A stretch of 64,000 nt of DNA from Chitinophaga tropicalis (GCF_009758205.1 NZ_WRXN01000011.1:62001-126000); one strand, 5' to 3'. Counted from the first letter of the stretch, positions 35,733-43,843 are shown. Numbers and translations: made by a program. The notes: generated by a model not told the origin, from the sequence alone.

Positions 35733-35990
35733 TTATTTTACTTTTTCGATAACTTCTACCAGTCTCCAGCATTTGTTTTTGCTGAGAGGGCGAACTTCCA
35801 TGATTCTCACGGTGTCACCAATGCTGCACTCGTTTTTCTCGTCGTGCGCCATGAACTTGGTAGTTTTTTTAACGAACTTACCATAGATCGGGTGTTTCAC
35901 CTTACGCTCAACGCTCACGGTGATGGTTTTCTCCATTTTATTGCTGGATACAACACCAATCCTGGATTTTCTTAATTTTCTTTCGATCAT
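35733..35990 (-). CDS. rpsQ: ribosomal protein S17
   Basis: Early 16S-binding OB-fold protein. 85 residues; KLRKSRIGVVSSNKMEKTITVSVERKVKHPIYGKFV and IGDTVRIMEVRPLSKNKCWRLVEV. Confidence 0.98.
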   Translation of the reverse strand: MIERKLRKSRIGVVSSNKMEKTITVSVERKVKHPIYGKFVKKTTKFMAHDEKNECSIGDTVRIMEVRPLSKNKCWRLVEVIEKVK

Positions 35991-36058
35991 TGTTGAAAGT
36001 ATTTACTCTTCAATCTTCCGTTTTTGCGGAGGACGAATGAATTTATTTATTCAGGCCC

Positions 36059-36259
36059 TTAGAAGCCCAGTTCTCTTTTGCGCTGCTCGGTTTTCAGCTG
36101 TGCGATCTGACGCCTGAGAGAGCGGATGCTCATTGGATTTTCTATGGGCGTGATAGCGTGGCTGAAGGTGATTTTTTTCAGACGTAATTGCTCCTCGGAG
36201 ATCTTGTCTTTCAGTTCCTGATCACTCAATGCTTTCAGGTCCAGCTTTTCTTTTACCAT
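36059..36259 (-). CDS. rpmC: ribosomal protein L29
   Basis: Tunnel-exit protein that helps dock trigger factor and SRP. 66 residues of two helices, with LKALSDQELKDKISEEQLRLKK and SIRSLRRQIAQLKTEQRKRELG. Slightly longer than E. coli L29 (63). Confidence 0.97.
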   Translation of the reverse strand: MVKEKLDLKALSDQELKDKISEEQLRLKKITFSHAITPIENPMSIRSLRRQIAQLKTEQRKRELGF

Positions 36260-36304
36260 TTTATATAAGTTTCTGGTTTTATCGTTTATAGTTTACCGGG
36301 CAGA

Positions 36305-36724
36305 TTAAGCAACGTAATCGCGACGTACTACAAATTTCACTTTAATAGGCAGTTTCTGTGCTGCGAGTTCCATTGCTTCCTTAGCAACCTGTAAAGGAAC
36401 ACCGTCCGCTTCGAAAAGAATACGGCCTGGTTTCACAACGGCTGCCCAATGGTCAGGAGCACCTTTACCTTTACCCATCCTCACTTCCAGTGGTTTGGCG
36501 GTAATAGATTTATCCGGGAAAATACGGATCCACACGTTACCTTCACGTTTCATATGCCTGGTCAGAGCCACCCTGGCAGCTTCAATCTGCCTGTCAGTGA
36601 TCCACTTAGGTTCTAATGCTTTCAGACCGAAGCTACCAAAGGAAATCGCCGCGCCACGCTTAGCGTTACCTTTGATGCGGCCTTTATGCATCTTCCTGTG
36701 TTTCGTTCTCTTTGGCTGTAACAT
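36305..36724 (-). CDS. rplP: ribosomal protein L16
   Basis: Sits near the A site of the large subunit. 139 residues; MLQPKRTKHRKMHKGRIKGNAKRG and GKGKGAPDHWAAVVKPGRILFE. The Arg that is hydroxylated in E. coli L16 cannot be judged from sequence alone. Confidence 0.98.
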   Translation of the reverse strand: MLQPKRTKHRKMHKGRIKGNAKRGAAISFGSFGLKALEPKWITDRQIEAARVALTRHMKREGNVWIRIFPDKSITAKPLEVRMGKGKGAPDHWAAVVKPGRILFEADGVPLQVAKEAMELAAQKLPIKVKFVVRRDYVA

Positions 36725-36767
36725 CTTGGTATGTTGTTAATTGTTAATGTTAAATTGTTAAGTAAGC

Positions 36768-37559
36768 TTATCTGCGGCCGCCGCGTTCGCCACCGCCTCT
36801 TCTTTCACCACCACGGTTATCACCGCCTCTTCTGTCACCACCGCGATTATCGCCACCTCTTCTTTCACCGCCACCTGTACGACCTTCGCCTTCTTTACCG
36901 GAAATAGCGTTAGGGTTCAGGTCACGTTCACCAAGTACTTCACCTTTACAGATCCATACTTTGATACCGATCTTACCATAAACGGTCAGAGCGAAAAGAG
37001 AAGCATAGTCGATATCCATACGGTAAGTGTGCAGAGGTACACGACCCTGTTTCATTTCTTCAGAGCGCGCAATTTCAGCACCACCCAGACGACCACCTAC
37101 TTTAATTTTGATACCTTCAGCACCCATTCTCAGTGCAGTGGCAATTGCCATCTTGATAGCGCGTTTATAGTTAATACGGCTCTCAATCTGCTTAGCGATG
37201 GTTTCAGCTACGATATTGGCATCTATTTCAGGACGACGGATCTCCAGGATGTTGATCTGTACGTCTTCTTTACCTGTCAGTTTTTTCAGCTCTTCCTTGA
37301 TGCGGTCTACCTCTCCACCACCTTTACCTATGATGATACCAGGTTTGGAAGTATGAATGGTGATGATCAGCTTACCTAAAGTTCTTTCGATCACTATCCT
37401 GGAAATGCCACCTTTGTTGATACGGGCATTCAGGTAAGTCCTGATCTTGTTATCCTCGATCAGTTTGGTAGCGTAATCCTTTTTGCCACCATACCAATTA
37501 GAGTCCCATCCTCTGATGATACCTAACCTGTTACCAATAGGATTTGTTTTCTGACCCAT
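36768..37559 (-). CDS. rpsC: ribosomal protein S3 with an Arg/Gly-rich tail
   Basis: mRNA-entry protein with helicase activity. 263 residues against 233 in E. coli. The KH domain with IHTSKPGIIIGKGGGEVDRIKEEL and the C-terminal YGKIGIKVWICKGEVL are normal. After about residue 226 comes a tail of some 37 residues made almost wholly of Arg, Gly, Asp, Glu and Asn, in repeats of the type RRGGDNRGGD. On the DNA this is a short imperfect repeat. The tail is predicted disordered and RNA-binding; function unknown. Confidence 0.97.
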   Translation of the reverse strand: MGQKTNPIGNRLGIIRGWDSNWYGGKKDYATKLIEDNKIRTYLNARINKGGISRIVIERTLGKLIITIHTSKPGIIIGKGGGEVDRIKEELKKLTGKEDVQINILEIRRPEIDANIVAETIAKQIESRINYKRAIKMAIATALRMGAEGIKIKVGGRLGGAEIARSEEMKQGRVPLHTYRMDIDYASLFALTVYGKIGIKVWICKGEVLGERDLNPNAISGKEGEGRTGGGERRGGDNRGGDRRGGDNRGGERRGGGERGGRR

Positions 37560-37602
37560 GTTCTGGTTTATTTGTCTATTAGATGAATAGTTTTAGTTTC
37601 TT

Positions 37603-37962
37603 TTATTTTGCTTCCACTACCGGACGGCTATCCACAACAATTGTTACGTGGTTGCTTCTTTTGCGCACACGGTAACCTCTACCCTGTGGAGCAGGACGCA
37701 TTCTTTTCAGGATACGGCCACCATCAACGAAGATGGTTTTAACCTGCAGGTTAGCATCTTCTGCTCTTGTGCCTTCGTTCTTCTGTTTCCAGTTAGCGAC
37801 TGCAGACAACAGCAGTTTTTCCAATGGAACACTGGGATGCTTCGGATGGAATTTCAAAATATTCAGAGCTTTTTCTACATCCAGGCCACGGATCAGGTCT
37901 GCCAGCAAACGCATTTTGCGGGTAGATGTAGGATTATTTTTAAGCTTAGCTACTGCTTCCAT
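37603..37962 (-). CDS. rplV: ribosomal protein L22
   Basis: Lines the peptide tunnel; its loop is a macrolide contact. 119 residues; KLKNNPTSTRKMRLLADLIRG and the beta-hairpin GGRILKRMRPAPQGRGYRVRKRSNHVTIVV. No deletion in the hairpin is apparent. Confidence 0.98.
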   Translation of the reverse strand: MEAVAKLKNNPTSTRKMRLLADLIRGLDVEKALNILKFHPKHPSVPLEKLLLSAVANWKQKNEGTRAEDANLQVKTIFVDGGRILKRMRPAPQGRGYRVRKRSNHVTIVVDSRPVVEAK

Positions 37963-38007
37963 TTTCTTTTTATTTGATGTCCGGGGTTTTAAATCCCGGA
38001 CGATTTA

Positions 38008-38274
38008 CTACATTTTCTTGTTAGCGTGTCCTTTAAAGTTGCGGGTAGGAGCAAATTCACCCAGTTTATGACCAACCATAAACTCTGTTACGTAAACAGG
38101 GATGAATTTATTACCATTATGCACCGCAAAAGTGTGGCCTACAAAATCAGGCGTGATAGTAGAACGACGGCTCCAGGTCTTGATAACAGTACGCTTGGTG
38201 CCTTCATTCATTTTCTCAACTTTCTGCTCTAATTTCTGGTCAACATAAGGACCTTTTTTTATGGAACGACCCAT
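38008..38274 (-). CDS. rpsS: ribosomal protein S19
   Basis: Small-subunit head protein. 88 residues; MGRSIKKGPYVDQKLEQKV and TITPDFVGHTFAVHNGNKFIPVYVTEFMVGHKLGEFAPTR. Confidence 0.98.
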   Translation of the reverse strand: MGRSIKKGPYVDQKLEQKVEKMNEGTKRTVIKTWSRRSTITPDFVGHTFAVHNGNKFIPVYVTEFMVGHKLGEFAPTRNFKGHANKKM

Positions 38275-38341
38275 GTCTTATTATTTTTATTCAGTACCGC
38301 CTGGCGTAATCAGCTCAGCGGAACTGATAAGGCGTTAAGTT

Positions 38342-39175
38342 TTATAATTTCTTACCGTTTTTCCTGCTGATGATCAGTTTATCAGAGCTCTTATGCGGCT
38401 TCCTTGTTTTCAGACCTTTCGCATATTTACCTGTTCTGGATCTTGGGTGACCACCGGAAGATTTACCTTCACCACCACCCATCGGGTGATCTACAGGGTT
38501 CATTGCCACACCACGGTTACGAGGCTTAATACCCCTCCAACGGTTAGCACCAGCTTTACCGATAGACTGCAGGGCATGGTCAGAGTTAGAAACTGTACCT
38601 ACTGTTGCAGCGCAGGAGATCAATACTTTACGCAGTTCGCCGGAAGGCATTTTCAGTACGGCATATTTTTCCTCTTTGTTGGACAGCTGGGCATAAGTAC
38701 CGGCGCTTCTTGCAATAGCACCACCTTTACCAGGCTGCAGCTCGATGTTGTGAACAACAGTACCCAGAGGCATGTTTTTCAGCACCAGCGCGTTACCAAC
38801 TTCAGGAGCTGCATCAGGACCGCTTACAACTGTAGCGCCTACCTGCAGGCCCTGAGGAGCCAGGATGTAACGTTTCTCACCATCTGCATAGTTCAGCAGA
38901 GCGATGAAAGCACTACGGTTAGGATCATACTCGATAGTCTTAACTGTAGCCGGAATATTGTGTTTGTCGCGTTTGAAATCTATGATACGATAGTGCTGTT
39001 TGTGTCCACCACCAATGTAGCGCATAGATCTTCTACCCTGTACGTTCCTACCACCTGTTTTCTTTACAGGTTCCAGCAAGGTTTTTTCAGGAGTATCCGT
39101 GGTCAGCTCAGCGTACGCGTTGCCTATTTTCCAACGGGTACCGGCTGTCATCGGTTTGTATTTCTTCAGTGCCAT
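38342..39175 (-). CDS. rplB: ribosomal protein L2
   Basis: Core large-subunit protein at the peptidyl-transferase centre. 277 residues; KKYKPMTAGTRWKIG, RRSMRYIGGGHKQHYRIIDFKRDK, and the catalytic-region NPVDHPMGGGEGKSSGGHPRSRTG with the essential His. Confidence 0.98.
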   Translation of the reverse strand: MALKKYKPMTAGTRWKIGNAYAELTTDTPEKTLLEPVKKTGGRNVQGRRSMRYIGGGHKQHYRIIDFKRDKHNIPATVKTIEYDPNRSAFIALLNYADGEKRYILAPQGLQVGATVVSGPDAAPEVGNALVLKNMPLGTVVHNIELQPGKGGAIARSAGTYAQLSNKEEKYAVLKMPSGELRKVLISCAATVGTVSNSDHALQSIGKAGANRWRGIKPRNRGVAMNPVDHPMGGGEGKSSGGHPRSRTGKYAKGLKTRKPHKSSDKLIISRKNGKKL

Positions 39176-39263
39176 GATCTAGTGTCTTGTTTAACTAGTT
39201 GCTGTTTATTAAAAGTGATCTGCATATACATCCATCATCCTGTTATTTCAACAGGAATGAGCA

Positions 39264-39563
39264 CTATATGTTAGCATACAGATCTATAGTTTCTCCTTTT
39301 GCCAGTGTAACAACTGCTTTTTTGTAAGCAGGTTTTTTACCAGCTATGAAACCTGCTTTGGTAAAGCGGAATTTGCTTTTTCCAGGCATTACGGCAGTGT
39401 TCACTTCTGCTACGGATACACCGTAAAATTCTTCCACTGCTTTTTTGATCTCCAGTTTGTTGGATTTTTTATCCACAATGAAGTAGTAGCGGTTGAATTT
39501 ATCAGTGGCCTTGTTCACTTTCTCACTTACCACCGGTTTGATTAAAACGTCTGAAAGTTTCAT
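39264..39563 (-). CDS. rplW: ribosomal protein L23
   Basis: Docking site for trigger factor and SRP at the tunnel exit. 99 residues; LIKPVVSEKVNKATDKFNRYYFIVDKKSNKLEIKKAVEEFYGVSV. Normal length. Confidence 0.98.
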   Translation of the reverse strand: MKLSDVLIKPVVSEKVNKATDKFNRYYFIVDKKSNKLEIKKAVEEFYGVSVAEVNTAVMPGKSKFRFTKAGFIAGKKPAYKKAVVTLAKGETIDLYANI

Positions 39564-39622
39564 CTTTTATAGCTTTGAGTTGCAAGCTTTTGGCTGCAGC
39601 TGTGTTTTTGTATTGTTGACAA

Positions 39623-40264
39623 TTAAGCTTCTGCTACCGGTTCTTCTGTGAAGATCCTGGCAGCGCTCTCCGTAAATACGATGTAGTTGCTGTTCATGAT
39701 ATCATAAGTATTGATATCGCTCAGCATAACGCCGTCTACGGTAGGGATGTTCCTCAGAGACAGGTATACATTATCATTGTACTCAGGCAGTACGAATAAA
39801 GTCTTACGGCCGCTTACATTTACATTCAGCTTGCTCAGGATACCGGCAAACTGTTTGGTTTTAGAAGCCTGAAGATTCAGATCTTCCAGTACAATGATGC
39901 TGTTCTCTTTAGCTTTAGTAGACAGGGCAGAGATCTTAGCCAGATCTTTCACCTTCCTGTTCAGCTTAATGTCGTATTTGTGCGGTTTAGGACCAAAGAT
40001 GGTACCACCACCTTTATACAGTGGGTTACGGATGTTACCTTTACGGGAACCACCAGTACCTTTCTGCTTGTGTAATTTGCGGGAAGCACCTTTTACTTCA
40101 GCCCTTGTCTTTACCTTGTGAGTACCCTGACGCTGAGCAGCCAGATACTGTTTTACTGCGAGGTAAATGACGTGGTTATTAGGCTCCACTCCGAAAATCT
40201 CTTCAGGAAGCTCAATAGTTCTTCCGGTTTTCTTACCTTCTATATTTAAAATATCAACTTGCAT
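39623..40264 (-). CDS. rplD: ribosomal protein L4
   Basis: Tunnel protein and, in E. coli, autoregulator of the S10 operon. 213 residues; the tunnel loop TRAEVKGASRKLHKQKGTGGSRKGNIRNPLYKGGGTIFGPKPH is intact. Starts two bases after the rplC stop codon, so translation is probably coupled. Confidence 0.98.
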   Translation of the reverse strand: MQVDILNIEGKKTGRTIELPEEIFGVEPNNHVIYLAVKQYLAAQRQGTHKVKTRAEVKGASRKLHKQKGTGGSRKGNIRNPLYKGGGTIFGPKPHKYDIKLNRKVKDLAKISALSTKAKENSIIVLEDLNLQASKTKQFAGILSKLNVNVSGRKTLFVLPEYNDNVYLSLRNIPTVDGVMLSDINTYDIMNSNYIVFTESAARIFTEEPVAEA

Positions 40265-40265
40265 G

Positions 40266-40883
40266 TTACTTCTGGATTAAAACGATTGAACCATTGTGGC
40301 CGGGAACGGAACCACTTACCAGGATATAATTCTTTTCAGGGAATATCTTCAGGATCTTCAGACCTTTTACTTTAACCTGTTCGTTACCGGTCTGACCAGC
40401 CATACGCATACCCTTGAAAACGCGGGAAGGATAAGAGGAACCACCTACAGAACCAGGAGCCCTGCTTCTATCGTGCTGACCGTGAGTAGCTTCACCCACA
40501 CCGCTGAATCCATGGCGTTTAACAACACCCTGGAAGCCTTTACCTTTGGAGGTGCCAACTACGTCGATTTTTTCTCCTTCTGCAAATATTTCGGTGGTAA
40601 TGGATTCACCAAGAGCTTTCTGAACATCCGGGTTGCGGAACTCTTTTACAAATCGTTTGGGGGAGGTGCTTGCTTTCGCGAAGTGATTTAATTCTGCTTT
40701 GGTGGTGTTCTTTTCTTTCTTCTCACCAAATGAAACTTGAATAGCGTTGTACCCATCAGTTTCTACTGTCTTAACCTGAGTTACAACGCAAGGACCGGCT
40801 TCGATAATGGTCACAGCAGTCTGCTTACCATTCGGTTCGAAGATGCTGGTCATGCCGATCTTTTTACCAATAATACCTTTCAT
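40266..40883 (-). CDS. rplC: ribosomal protein L3
   Basis: Assembly-initiating protein near the peptidyl-transferase centre. 205 residues; MKGIIGKKIGMTSIFEPNGK and KGKGFQGVVKRHGFSGVGEATHGQHDRSRAPGSVGGSSYPSRVFKGMRMAGQTGN. Second gene of the S10 operon. Confidence 0.98.
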   Translation of the reverse strand: MKGIIGKKIGMTSIFEPNGKQTAVTIIEAGPCVVTQVKTVETDGYNAIQVSFGEKKEKNTTKAELNHFAKASTSPKRFVKEFRNPDVQKALGESITTEIFAEGEKIDVVGTSKGKGFQGVVKRHGFSGVGEATHGQHDRSRAPGSVGGSSYPSRVFKGMRMAGQTGNEQVKVKGLKILKIFPEKNYILVSGSVPGHNGSIVLIQK

Positions 40884-41043
40884 GTTATATATATTTTACC
40901 CAGCGCCTGGGGGTGGATCTAGCTATCCCCAGGATGGGCGGTTTAAATGCTATTGGGCGGCCACCCTGAAGGCGTGACCTGTATGTTAAATTGTTGCAAT
41001 ATGAAATCAAATCAGGCAGACCTTTCGCCCACCTGCCGATGTC

Positions 41044-41349
41044 CTACGCTTTGATCTCCACTTCCACTCCGGAAGGTAAATCCAACTTACTCAGCGCGTC
41101 TACTGTACGTGAAGAGGAAGTATAGATATCCAACAGACGCTTGTGCGTGCAGAGCTGGAATTGCTCACGAGCTTTCTTGTTTACGTGCGGTGAACGCAGC
41201 ACCGTAAAAATTTTCTTCTCGGTAGGTAAAGGAATTGGACCCGTTACCACAGCGCCCGTGTTACGTACGGTTTTAACGATCTTCTCAGCAGATTTATCTA
41301 CCAGATTGTGATCGTAGGACTTCAGCTTGATTCTAATTCTCTGAGACAT
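41044..41349 (-). CDS. rpsJ: ribosomal protein S10
   Basis: Small-subunit head protein, also the NusE partner in antitermination. 101 residues from the Met at 41349 (MSQRIRIKLKSYDHNLVDKSAEKIV); GPIPLPTEKKIFTVLRSPHVNKKAREQFQ and the end LPSGVEVEIKA. The open frame runs 25 codons further, but the promoter at 41394-41425 lies in that part. First gene of the cluster; the 160-bp spacer to rplC may hold leader structure. Confidence 0.98.
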   Translation of the reverse strand: MSQRIRIKLKSYDHNLVDKSAEKIVKTVRNTGAVVTGPIPLPTEKKIFTVLRSPHVNKKAREQFQLCTHKRLLDIYTSSSRTVDALSKLDLPSGVEVEIKA

Positions 41350-41393
41350 ATGCAATGAACTTCTACTAAATTTTCCCCTATAATTTGGGAGGG

Positions 41394-41425
41394 CAAAGGT
41401 AATCCGTTTTTTTTTATCAGGCAAA
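41394..41425 (-). promoter_or_regulatory. main promoter of the S10-spc-alpha cluster
   Basis: Minus strand TTTG (41422-41425), 20 bases, TACCTTTG (41394-41401): a perfect consensus. Start near 41387, giving a 38-base leader to rpsJ. Confidence 0.8.
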
Positions 41426-41627
41426 TAATTTGTGGAAAATTAATTGGGGACTAATTGAGGAAGTACTAAGATACATATTTAATTGACAGTATTTCAATAG
41501 GCTAACCCAAATAAATCTATCTGTCGCAATTTTCTGCCACCAGGCTAAAAATCAACAGGCCGCCGGGGAACCGGTGGCCTGTCCTGTCTGGGAATGCAAT
41601 AAAGCAATATTTCCAAGCCTGTGAAAC
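41426..41627. other. AT-rich spacer upstream of the S10 promoter
   Basis: Contains the terminator of the first mini-peptide gene (listed) and AT-rich sequence possibly acting as an UP-like region for the S10 promoter. No other feature seen. Confidence 0.4.
41546..41582 (-). terminator. terminator of mini-peptide gene 1
   Basis: Stem ACAGGCCGCCGG (41555-41566) / CCGGTGGCCTGT (41571-41582), one G-T pair, then GATTTTT on the minus strand. Confidence 0.75.
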
Positions 41628-41702
41628 TCAGATAGGCAGCCCGCCTAAAAGAGACCCCAACAAGCTAAGAACTAAAGCCAATACCTGGTTTAATAAATCC
41701 AT
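41628..41702 (-). CDS. mini-peptide 1: hydrophobic 24-residue protein, tandem copy
   Basis: Reads MDLLNQVLALVLSLLGSLLG followed by GLPI. Nearly all residues are Leu, Val, Ala, Ile or Gly, with one Asp and polar Asn, Gln and Ser; long enough to span a membrane once or to form an amphipathic helix. A second copy 360 bases upstream encodes 17 identical residues of the first 22, and a 38-base leader is shared (41729-41766, 27 bases before the ATG). Protein conservation including the start codon, with synonymous differences, and a following terminator argue for a real gene. Function unknown; a type I toxin-like or small membrane peptide is possible. Confidence 0.6.
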   Translation of the reverse strand: MDLLNQVLALVLSLLGSLLGGLPI

Positions 41703-41728
41703 AGTTGCTTAAAAGGTTTTTCATAAGG

Positions 41729-41766
41729 TGATGCCTACTCTGTTACTTGGTTTTCGGCAATCCCAA
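41729..41766 (-). promoter_or_regulatory. conserved leader element, copy 1
   Basis: On the plus strand it reads TGATGCCTACTCTGTT, A, CTTGGTTTTCGGCAATCCCAA. The other copy at 42085 differs by two substitutions and one missing base. It lies in the predicted 5' leader of mini-peptide 1. It could pair with an antisense RNA, bind a protein or set translation; no known family fits. Confidence 0.55.
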
Positions 41767-41901
41767 TTGCAGTCCAACCTCGGAAAGCATGGTTGTAAAT
41801 TACTAGCACTCAGGCACATAACTTCCATTCATTTCGTTCATTATCAACACCTCCGGTCATTCCGTTCATTCATTTTAATATACCGGCCAGGCCGGCTACA
41901 A
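41767..41901 (-). other. upstream region of mini-peptide 1
   Basis: Between the leader element and the terminator of the second unit. It holds a 12-codon frame (41803-41841, MNEMNGSYVPEC) and clustered AATGAACG/AATGAATG words. The other unit has a 13-codon frame at the same relative place. No clear -7/-33 promoter was found although the upstream terminator implies one. Confidence 0.4.
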
Positions 41902-41933
41902 AAAGCCCCCTCCGGTAACCGGAAGAGGCTTCT
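41902..41933 (-). terminator. terminator of mini-peptide gene 2
   Basis: Stem GCCTCTTCCGG / CCGGAGGGGGC, loop TTA, then TTTTTGT on the minus strand. Confidence 0.75.
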
Positions 41934-41995
41934 AATAAGCTGGGAATAAAGGTTTACACCTCGCAAACCAATCCCTGTGGAACGGGGCAATAATA

Positions 41996-42064
41996 TTACA
42001 GACCACCCAACAGTGACTGCAACAGGGAAAGAACGATTGCCAGTAATTGATTCAGTAAATCCAT
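41996..42064 (-). CDS. mini-peptide 2: hydrophobic 22-residue protein, tandem copy
   Basis: Reads MDLLNQLLAIVLSLLQSLLG followed by GL and TAA. The same pattern as mini-peptide 1: MDLLNQ start, central LA-x-VLSLL, SLLGGL end. Codons differ between the copies at many third positions (for example CTG for TTA), which suggests selection on the peptide. Shared leader element 21 bases upstream of the ATG and its own terminator. Short genes of this size are normally missed. The overlapping 78-codon frame in another register has no support. Confidence 0.6.
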   Translation of the reverse strand: MDLLNQLLAIVLSLLQSLLGGL

Positions 42065-42084
42065 GACAATTGCTTAACAAAAAA

Positions 42085-42122
42085 TGATACCTACTCTGTT
42101 CTTGGTTTTCGGTAATCCCAAA
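42085..42122 (-). promoter_or_regulatory. conserved leader element, copy 2
   Basis: Near-identical to the element at 41729-41766. Spacing to the ATG (21 bases) is similar to that of copy 1 (27 bases). Confidence 0.55.
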
Positions 42123-42254
42123 GGAGATTCAGACTCCCCACCACACAATATTACTGGGTATCAGCAATAACCAGATAGTTCATTTCATTCATTTATAAAT
42201 ATTTATATCATTTTGTTCGAATTACAGGATCAAAAGAAATGAACAACCCTGAAC
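42123..42254 (-). other. upstream region of mini-peptide 2
   Basis: Contains a 13-codon frame (42151-42192, MNEMNYLVIADTQ) matching the position of the one before mini-peptide 1, and a very AT-rich stretch (42188-42215) likely to hold the promoter; no exact TAnnTTTG. Confidence 0.35.
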
Positions 42255-42292
42255 ATAAAAACAAAAAGCCCCGGTCACTTAGACCAGGGCCC
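42255..42292 (-). terminator. terminator of the outer-membrane barrel gene
   Basis: Stem GCCCTGGTC / GACCGGGGC, then TTTTTGTTTTT on the minus strand. Confidence 0.8.
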
Positions 42293-42352
42293 ATTTATCC
42301 GTTTGCCATCAGCCGGATGACTGTCATGTTCATGTCATCTGTATCACCATAA

Positions 42353-42952
42353 TCACCTTCCCCTCTCCTCACGTATAATCTCCCTCGCCCTCGCCGTAGG
42401 CAGAAAGATCTGGAACCCTACCCCAAAACTCAGATTATGCGAAGTAGTTGAATTACCCCCACCTACTATCAGATCATATTTTAACAATGTTTCCAACGCT
42501 ACATTAGGCGTAATAAAATAAGATACACCAGGTCCTATCCCTATCTGAACCCCATTAGTGGATGCCCCACTGGCCGGATTCGTTCCACCAAAACCAGCGT
42601 TACCCTCCACAAAGAAACGCGCACGCTTTGAAAATTCCAGCTTCTTTACATTCTTGTCCTGCACATAATACCGGGCTAATGCACCAATACCATAGTTTAC
42701 ATTAGATCCGGCCCCATTTGTTGTGCTCAAACCAAAATCCACATAACCACCCAATGCCAGATTATCCTGGATAAAATAAGCCAGCTTCGGATGTAAATCG
42801 AAATTAAAAGTGGTACTAGACTTCTGAAAGTTAAACCCAAGATTGGTCAGATCTGATCCCACCATCAGATTTCCCTTTTGTGTCTGCGCAAATGCGGCTG
42901 AGCTAATAAACAATATGATCAGGGTCAGGGGTAGTTGGAAAATTTTTTTCAT
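42353..42952 (-). CDS. outer-membrane beta-barrel protein
   Basis: 199 residues with a signal peptide (MKKIFQLPLTLIILFISSAAFAQ). Alternating strands such as FNFDLHPKLAYFIQDNLALGGYVDFGL, VNYGIGALARYYVQ and VQIGIGPGVSYFITPNVALETLLKYDL, and the final HNLSFGVGFQIFLP, fit the OmpA/OprF-like or porin-family small barrels of Bacteroidota (about eight strands). It ends in a charged tail REIIREERGR after the last strand, which is uncommon. Role unknown. Lies between the mini-peptides and fusA. Confidence 0.82.
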   Translation of the reverse strand: MKKIFQLPLTLIILFISSAAFAQTQKGNLMVGSDLTNLGFNFQKSSTTFNFDLHPKLAYFIQDNLALGGYVDFGLSTTNGAGSNVNYGIGALARYYVQDKNVKKLEFSKRARFFVEGNAGFGGTNPASGASTNGVQIGIGPGVSYFITPNVALETLLKYDLIVGGGNSTTSHNLSFGVGFQIFLPTARAREIIREERGR

Positions 42953-43141
42953 GTTTTAGAGTTTAGATTTAAAAAATACTTGCCATCGATAAATTATCAG
43001 TTTCCGGTAAAAGGAGGGGCTCTTACAGATATTCACATGATTAACAATCAGATAAGTTTGCATCATCTCCACCAAATTTGATGCCATTGTATCTGGTTAC
43101 TCTAAAAAAACTACTGATAATGAATCTTTTAAATGCAGGTA

Positions 43142-43843
43142 TTACTCGTATAACTGTTCCTGTAGCCATTCTATATGTGTAGAAAAGCTCCCTGCCCCCT
43201 GCAGATAAGCCAAAAACCCATCCAGGCGCTTTATAACCAACGGAAAAGGAGTACTATGTGTAGACAACTCCTGCAGATCGAAATTGCAGGATAACATCCG
43301 GTCCTTATTCAATATCCTGTTCCCCAGATACCGGGTCATTAATTCCGGCATATACCAGATCCCGGGCCAGCCCAGAGGATAACGCAGCACAGGGGAAACA
43401 GAAGAAGGGATCACAAAACAACTGTCCTTTATATACATGGTTCTTGGTAACTCCCTGTTATTTAACCAGCCGGCCGGAATACCGGAATGATACACGTAAC
43501 CGGCTTCTTTCCAGGTTGTATACCGCTTCACTCCCGGTCCACGGAAACCATATATCTTCCTGGTCCCCGTGATCCTCTGCAAGGTATTCCTGGCAGCTAC
43601 CGGATTCTCTGCTGCTCCCTCCGGCACATAAATTCCCAGCTCATGACAGGATGCCAACTGCTGCGCCTGATCAGGATTATGTTCCGCCCAGGCAGGCGTT
43701 ACAAAAAAAGTAGCACGTACTCTATATCTCGCAAACAGCTCCAGGATGGCATTCAATCCGGGCTGTAACTGCTGGTGATCTGCTACAGATGGGGTACTAA
43801 CAGCAATGTTCATGCTGACAAGTAATTGCGGGATCGCTTTCAT
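43142..43843 (-). CDS. degenerate polysaccharide deacetylase-like protein
   Basis: 233 residues resembling the NodB-fold group that includes PuuE-like deacetylases: ILELFARYRVRATFFVTPAWAEHNPDQAQQLASCHELGIY, the GFRGPGVK loop near residue 98, and VIPSSVSPVLRYPLGWPGIWYMPEL. The catalytic features are missing or changed: the first strand reads LVSMNIAVS instead of a TFD-type Asp pair, the H-x3-H metal motif after the GHE-like segment is absent, and the HPWE motif near the end reads FDLQELS. Probably not an active metal deacetylase; it may bind sugar or be a decaying paralogue. No signal peptide is obvious. Confidence 0.65.
   Translation of the reverse strand: MKAIPQLLVSMNIAVSTPSVADHQQLQPGLNAILELFARYRVRATFFVTPAWAEHNPDQAQQLASCHELGIYVPEGAAENPVAARNTLQRITGTRKIYGFRGPGVKRYTTWKEAGYVYHSGIPAGWLNNRELPRTMYIKDSCFVIPSSVSPVLRYPLGWPGIWYMPELMTRYLGNRILNKDRMLSCNFDLQELSTHSTPFPLVIKRLDGFLAYLQGAGSFSTHIEWLQEQLYE

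Noticed and set aside
41844..42080. 78-codon minus-strand frame across mini-peptide 2
   Set aside because: Out of frame with the duplicated peptide; its sequence is not repeated in the other unit.
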